From assembly GCF_016458275.1 (NCBI RefSeq), contig NZ_JAEMHM010000010.1, positions 186,001-250,000 on the forward strand: a stretch of DNA of 64,000 bases. The letters run 5' to 3'. A program made the translations under genes and the position numbers. The notes below the pieces were generated by a model. The model was not told the DNA's origin, made no database searches, and worked only from the letters and a program-made list of their open reading frames with translations. Positions 60,188 to 64,000 of this stretch are shown here, piece after piece (the stretch's first letter is position 1; the number at the start of each line of letters is the position of its first letter). This DNA is from Geomesophilobacter sediminis (GTDB taxonomy: Bacteria; Desulfobacterota; Desulfuromonadia; Geobacterales; Geobacteraceae).

Positions 60188-62167
60188 ATGACGGCAACTG
60201 TCGCAAACGATTCATCCCTTTCCCTTTTGGTCGTCGAAGACGACGACGGAGAGCGCTCCCTCCTCGCCGACGCGCTCGCCCTCAGATTCCCGGAGCTCAC
60301 CATTCTCCAGGCCGCCGACGGCAACGCCGGGTGGCAGCTTTGTCGCGAGCATGCCCCGGAGATCGTCCTTGCCGACATCTGCATGCCGGTTCTGGACGGC
60401 ATCAGCATGTCCCGCCGGATCCTGGCCGAATTCCCCAACACCCATATCGCCATCATCTCCGGTAACAGCGACACCACCCACCTTTTGGAGGCGATCCGGC
60501 TGGGTATCCGCCAGTACCTGCTCAAGCCGCTCAACTACGACTCCGTTTTCCAGGGAATCGCGGAATGGCTGGAGCGGCTGCACCTGGAGCGCCAGGTAAC
60601 CCGGCAAAACGAGCAGATCCGGAAGCTTTGGCGGGGGATCGAGCAGAGCCCCGCGGTCATCCTCACCACCGATGTGGCCGGCAACGTCGAATGCGTCAAC
60701 CGGCGCTTTGCCGAGCTTACCGGCCGGTCGGAGACGGAGGTCCTGGGGAGGCATCTGGAAGCCCTTTTCGACTCCCTCCCCGAGGGGCTGGCACGGCTGG
60801 TGGAAATGACCGGGCCCCGACCGGCGCAACCGGCCGAGCACGCGGTCGCCGCCTTTTACGAGTGCGCGGTGCGCCGCCGGCAGGGGGAGTCGATCCCCTG
60901 CCTGGTGAGCGCCGCCCCGGCCTTCGATCCCGACGGCTCCTTCCGGGGGACGAGCGTTGTCTTCACCGACATCAGCAGCCGCAAGAAGCTTTTGGACGAG
61001 ACGGTCCGGGCCCAGAAGCTCGAGTCGCTGAGCGTCCTGGCCGGCGGAATCGCCCACGATTTCAACAACGTCCTCACCGGCATCCTGGGGAACATATCCT
61101 GCGCCCAGGCCCTGGCGCCCCCCCACCATCCGATCCGCAGCCCCCTCTTCGACGCCGAAGAGGCTTCCCAGCGCGCCGCACAGCTGGCCCGCCAGCTGCT
61201 CGCCTTCGCCCGAGGCGGCAAACCGGTGAAGAAGCGGGTGCTGCTGCGCAACCTCCTGGAGGAGTCGGTGACTTCCGCCCTGAGCGGCTCGGGAATCGGC
61301 GCCGTCGTCAAGGCGGGCGACAACATCGGCCTGGAGGTGGACGACCGGCTGGTGCAGCAGGCCTTTGCCAACATCCTCACCAATGCCGCCCAGGCGATGC
61401 CGGCGGGAGGGACCGTCACCGTCGAGGCGACCGGGGTCCACCTCGGTGCGGACAACCTGATCGGAGTCTCCCCCGGCCACTACGTCCGGATCACCTTCAG
61501 CGACGCGGGGTGCGGCATCCCGCAGGAGGTGCTGGACAAGATCTTCGACCCGTATTTCAGCACCAAGCCGGGTTGTCCCGGGCTCGGTCTCTCCTCGGCC
61601 TACTCCATCGTGGTCAACCATGGCGGGCACATCGGCGCCCGCTCCTGGGTGGGGAAGGGGACCGCCGTCGTCTGCCATCTTCCGGCCGGCGCCTCGGGAC
61701 CGGTGCCCCAGCCGGCCCCCGCACCCCGCCCGCTTCCCGCCGCGCCGACCGGCGCACCGGTTTTGATCATGGACGACGAGAAGATCGTGCGGAAGGTGGC
61801 CGGAAAAATGCTGGAATCGCTGGGGTACCAGGTCACCACCTGTACCTGCGGGGAGCAGGCGGTCGAGCTGTACCGGGAGGCGAAGCTCGCCGGGGCACCG
61901 TTTTTGACCGTGCTGATGGATCTCACCATACCGGGTGGCATGGGAGGCAAGGAAGCGGCGCGGGAAATCCTCGCCCTCGATCCGCAGGCGCGCCTGGTGG
62001 TTTCCAGTGGTTACTTCGACGACCCGGTGATGTCGGATTTCAAGGAGTACGGCTTTTGGGCGGTGATGCCCAAGCCCTACAAGCTCTCCGACGTCGAGGA
62101 CCTCATGGAGCGCCTCGCCGAGCCGGACGGGGTCTCGGCCGGCTCGGGGCTGGAGGCGTGTGCATGA
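60188..62167 (+). CDS. Hybrid kinase: REC-PAS-HisKA-HATPase-REC
   Basis: A 659-aa cytosolic hybrid kinase with a CGGAGGGTGAC ribosome site. An N-terminal receiver (about 10-130, phosphoacceptor Asp63 in LADICMP) precedes a PAS domain (about 145-270). The H-box GGIAHDFNNVLTG has His290, and the HATPase domain (about 380-505) has NILTNAAQAMP and CPGLGLSSA. A linker rich in Pro/Ala leads to a second receiver (about 525-645, Asp578 in LMDLTIP). With input and output receivers it may sit in the middle of a phosphorelay. Its stop overlaps the next kinase (ATGA), so the two are made together. Confidence 0.92.
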   Translation: MTATVANDSSLSLLVVEDDDGERSLLADALALRFPELTILQAADGNAGWQLCREHAPEIVLADICMPVLDGISMSRRILAEFPNTHIAIISGNSDTTHLLEAIRLGIRQYLLKPLNYDSVFQGIAEWLERLHLERQVTRQNEQIRKLWRGIEQSPAVILTTDVAGNVECVNRRFAELTGRSETEVLGRHLEALFDSLPEGLARLVEMTGPRPAQPAEHAVAAFYECAVRRRQGESIPCLVSAAPAFDPDGSFRGTSVVFTDISSRKKLLDETVRAQKLESLSVLAGGIAHDFNNVLTGILGNISCAQALAPPHHPIRSPLFDAEEASQRAAQLARQLLAFARGGKPVKKRVLLRNLLEESVTSALSGSGIGAVVKAGDNIGLEVDDRLVQQAFANILTNAAQAMPAGGTVTVEATGVHLGADNLIGVSPGHYVRITFSDAGCGIPQEVLDKIFDPYFSTKPGCPGLGLSSAYSIVVNHGGHIGARSWVGKGTAVVCHLPAGASGPVPQPAPAPRPLPAAPTGAPVLIMDDEKIVRKVAGKMLESLGYQVTTCTCGEQAVELYREAKLAGAPFLTVLMDLTIPGGMGGKEAAREILALDPQARLVVSSGYFDDPVMSDFKEYGFWAVMPKPYKLSDVEDLMERLAEPDGVSAGSGLEACA

Positions 62168-63951
62168 GCCCAGGTCCCGGCGCCCCCGCCGTGCCCGCGC
62201 CGGAGGAGGATGACCCCCGGTTAGCGGAGGCGTTGCGGGAAAACCAGGCGGCGCTGCAGGGGTTCTTCGACAGCTCGCCTTTCATGATGGGGATCGCCGA
62301 ACTGGAGGGGGACCGTCCGGTGGTCGTCTCGGCGAACCGGGCGGTTGCCGAATTCATCGCCACCCGCCCCGAGCTTTTGACCGGGCTCACCTGCACCGAG
62401 CTGGGCAACCCCGCCGAACTGCAGCGGATCTGGGTGGAGGCCTACCGGCGCTGCCTGCGCGAGGGGGCACCGGTCCACGTCGAATACCAACTCTTGCGCC
62501 CCCAGGGTATGGCATGGTTCCGGGGCACCGCCTCCCACATCGGGACCGGCCCCCAGGGGACCCCGCGCTTCAGCTTCTTGATCGAGAACATCACCGAACG
62601 CAAACGGGACGAGGAAAAGATCCGGCGCCAGAACAGGGTCCTGGAGGGGTTCGGGCGGATCTTCAGCGCGGCCCTCAGTTGCGATACCGAGGAGGAGCTG
62701 GGGCAGGTCTGCCTGACGGTGGCGGAGGAGGTGACCGAAAGCGGGTTCGGGTTCATCGGCGGGCTCGGCCCCGAAGGCATGCTCCACACCATCGGGATCA
62801 GCACCCCGGGCTGGGACGCCGCGGCGCACCCCGCAGCGGAAAGCTCGGATCCGGGCGCAGCCGCCGTGCCGGGGCTCTGCGGCAGCGTCCTTCGCGACGG
62901 CACCCCCCGCTTCACCAACAGCCGCACCGCCCCGGAAGTCAGCGGGATTCCCCAGGATCACCCGCCGCTCGCCTCCTTTCTCGGGGTTCCCCTGCTCTGC
63001 GAAGGAAAGCAGATCGGGATCATCGCGGTCGGCGACCGGGAAGGGGGATACAACGAGGAGGTTGCGGCGTCGCTCACCCAGCTTTCCACCGCCGTGGTCC
63101 AGGCCTTCCAGCGCAAGCGGTCCGCCGATGAGCTGCGCCAGACCCGGGACGAGCTGGAGGCGCGGGTGGTGGAGCGGACCGCCGACCTCGCCCTCACCCT
63201 GGCCCAGCTGGAGGCGGAATTCACCGAGCGGATGGCGACCCTGGAGGAGCTGCACGAGAAGGACCAGCTGCTCCTGCAGCAGAGCCGGCTGGCGGCCATG
63301 GGGGAGATGATCAACAATATCGCCCACCAGTGGCGCCAGCCGCTCAATGCTCTCGGGATGCGGCTGCAGAACCTGCTCCTCTTCTACGACGCGGGGCGCT
63401 TCGACCGCGACTTCGTGCAGCGGACCCGCGACGAGGGGATGAAACTCGTGCACCACATGTCGCAAACCATCGAGGATTTCCGCAACTTCTTCCGACCCAA
63501 CAAGGAGATGTGCCTGTTCCGGGTCCGGGAAGCGCTGGAGAAGACCATATCGCTCACCGGCGACGGATTTTTCAGCAGGAACGTGACGCTACGGTCCTCG
63601 ATCCGGGGAGAGCCACAGGTGTACGGCTACTTCAACGAGTTCTGCCAGGTGCTCCTCAACATCCTGCAGAATTCCCGCGACGCTTTCCGGGAGCGGGGGA
63701 TCGAAACCGGAGCGGTCAGCATCGTCGCCGCCGAGCAAAACGGCCGGAGCGTGATCACCATTGCCGACACGGCAGGTGGGATTCCCGAGGAGCACCTGCC
63801 CCGGGTCTTCGAACCGTACTTCAGCACCAAGGGGGTGCAGGGGACCGGGGTCGGCCTCTACATGTCGAAGAACATCATCGAGACCAGCATGGGGGGGAGG
63901 ATCTCCGCGGCGAACACCGCAGACGGGGCGATCTTCACCATCGAGCTGTAG
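62164..63951 (+). CDS. Cytosolic PAS-GAF sensor histidine kinase, HQWRQPLN type
   Basis: A 595-aa kinase starting at the ATG overlapping the previous stop. A PAS domain (about 25-145) is followed by a GAF domain (about 155-320, with IPQDHPPLASFLGVPL and GDREGGY), a coiled coil, then the H-box NNIAHQWRQPLN with His388. The HATPase domain ends with GGIPEEHL and GTGVGLYMSKNIIE. There is no membrane segment. It probably receives a signal through GAF and passes phosphate to one of the receivers of the coupled hybrid kinase. It is the fourth HQWRQPLN kinase of the window and the only one with an adjacent receiver domain. Confidence 0.92.
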   Translation: MSPGPGAPAVPAPEEDDPRLAEALRENQAALQGFFDSSPFMMGIAELEGDRPVVVSANRAVAEFIATRPELLTGLTCTELGNPAELQRIWVEAYRRCLREGAPVHVEYQLLRPQGMAWFRGTASHIGTGPQGTPRFSFLIENITERKRDEEKIRRQNRVLEGFGRIFSAALSCDTEEELGQVCLTVAEEVTESGFGFIGGLGPEGMLHTIGISTPGWDAAAHPAAESSDPGAAAVPGLCGSVLRDGTPRFTNSRTAPEVSGIPQDHPPLASFLGVPLLCEGKQIGIIAVGDREGGYNEEVAASLTQLSTAVVQAFQRKRSADELRQTRDELEARVVERTADLALTLAQLEAEFTERMATLEELHEKDQLLLQQSRLAAMGEMINNIAHQWRQPLNALGMRLQNLLLFYDAGRFDRDFVQRTRDEGMKLVHHMSQTIEDFRNFFRPNKEMCLFRVREALEKTISLTGDGFFSRNVTLRSSIRGEPQVYGYFNEFCQVLLNILQNSRDAFRERGIETGAVSIVAAEQNGRSVITIADTAGGIPEEHLPRVFEPYFSTKGVQGTGVGLYMSKNIIETSMGGRISAANTADGAIFTIEL

Positions 63952-64000
63952 GGCCGGAGGGCAGGGGGGAGCGTTGCGGGGTGGTCCCGATGGGATGCCC

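Overview
The window is about 64 kb of high-G+C DNA, most likely from a chromosome of the Geobacteraceae (Geobacter/Geomonas/Citrifermentans type, Desulfuromonadia). The reasons are the mix of gene families: many orphan PAS/GAF kinases with an H-box reading HQWRQPLN, methyl-accepting chemotaxis proteins (MCPs) with CheD, PilZ proteins, a sodium-pumping acyl-CoA decarboxylase, a SelW-like selenoprotein, and small families known from Geobacter. No phage, plasmid, CRISPR array or intact insertion sequence was seen. Genus is inferred from gene content only.

Layout. 1-2990: REP-like palindromes, a FabH-like ketoacyl synthase (-), a small membrane protein (-) and a 245-250 bp tandem repeat. 2990-7154: radA, dksA and a GAF histidine kinase (+). 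7340-7415: tRNA-Ala(CGC) with its own terminator. 7667-10924: a low-G+C PAS kinase (-) bracketed by copies of a 23-bp inverted-repeat end, next to a 188-bp MITE-like element. 11090-14401: a B12-binding radical SAM protein and an OmpR/kinase pair. 14693-16500: a fibronectin-like protein, a 21-bp repeat array and small ORFs. 16633-22999: two more PAS kinases and an MCP. 23242-26996: an MFS transporter, an FkbM methyltransferase, two PilZ proteins and a small conserved protein. 27083-30598: a 1171-aa membrane PAS/GAF kinase. 30960-34680: a five-gene operon for a biotin-dependent, Na+-translocating decarboxylase whose gamma/delta subunit looks split in two. 35515-38287: YfiR plus a TonB-dependent receptor. 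38658-44238: a PAS protein with a zinc-ribbon tail, CheD and two MCPs. 44820-55267: an envelope island with a porin, two tandem periplasmic Cys peptides, an OmpR/kinase pair and a complete RND tripartite efflux system. 55406-57171: a Cache-type sensor with the same zinc-ribbon tail and a 33-aa membrane microprotein. 57229-59792: a redox operon. 60188-63951: two coupled kinases.

The most notable locus is the operon at 57229-59792 (-). Its first gene is a selenoprotein: an in-frame TGA at 59760-59762 makes a C-P-T-U redox motif in an Rdx/SelW-like protein, followed by a SECIS-like hairpin with a GGUCU loop. Standard gene calling would start it 12 codons late and lose the active site. Downstream are a small Cys-rich protein and a CoA-disulfide reductase/rhodanese fusion. 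A near-consensus sigma-70 promoter (TTGACA-N17-TATGCT) carries a palindromic operator inside its spacer. Together they look like a regulated thiol/selenol/persulfide redox module.

A second possible regulon is in the envelope island. The porin and the Cys-peptide promoters share CCTTAAGGTTC, a TAA half-site one helical turn later, and an identically spaced TATCT -10 element. The OmpR-family regulator at 47385 is the obvious candidate to bind them. All three MCPs have sigma-28-like promoters, so they probably belong to the flagellar regulon.
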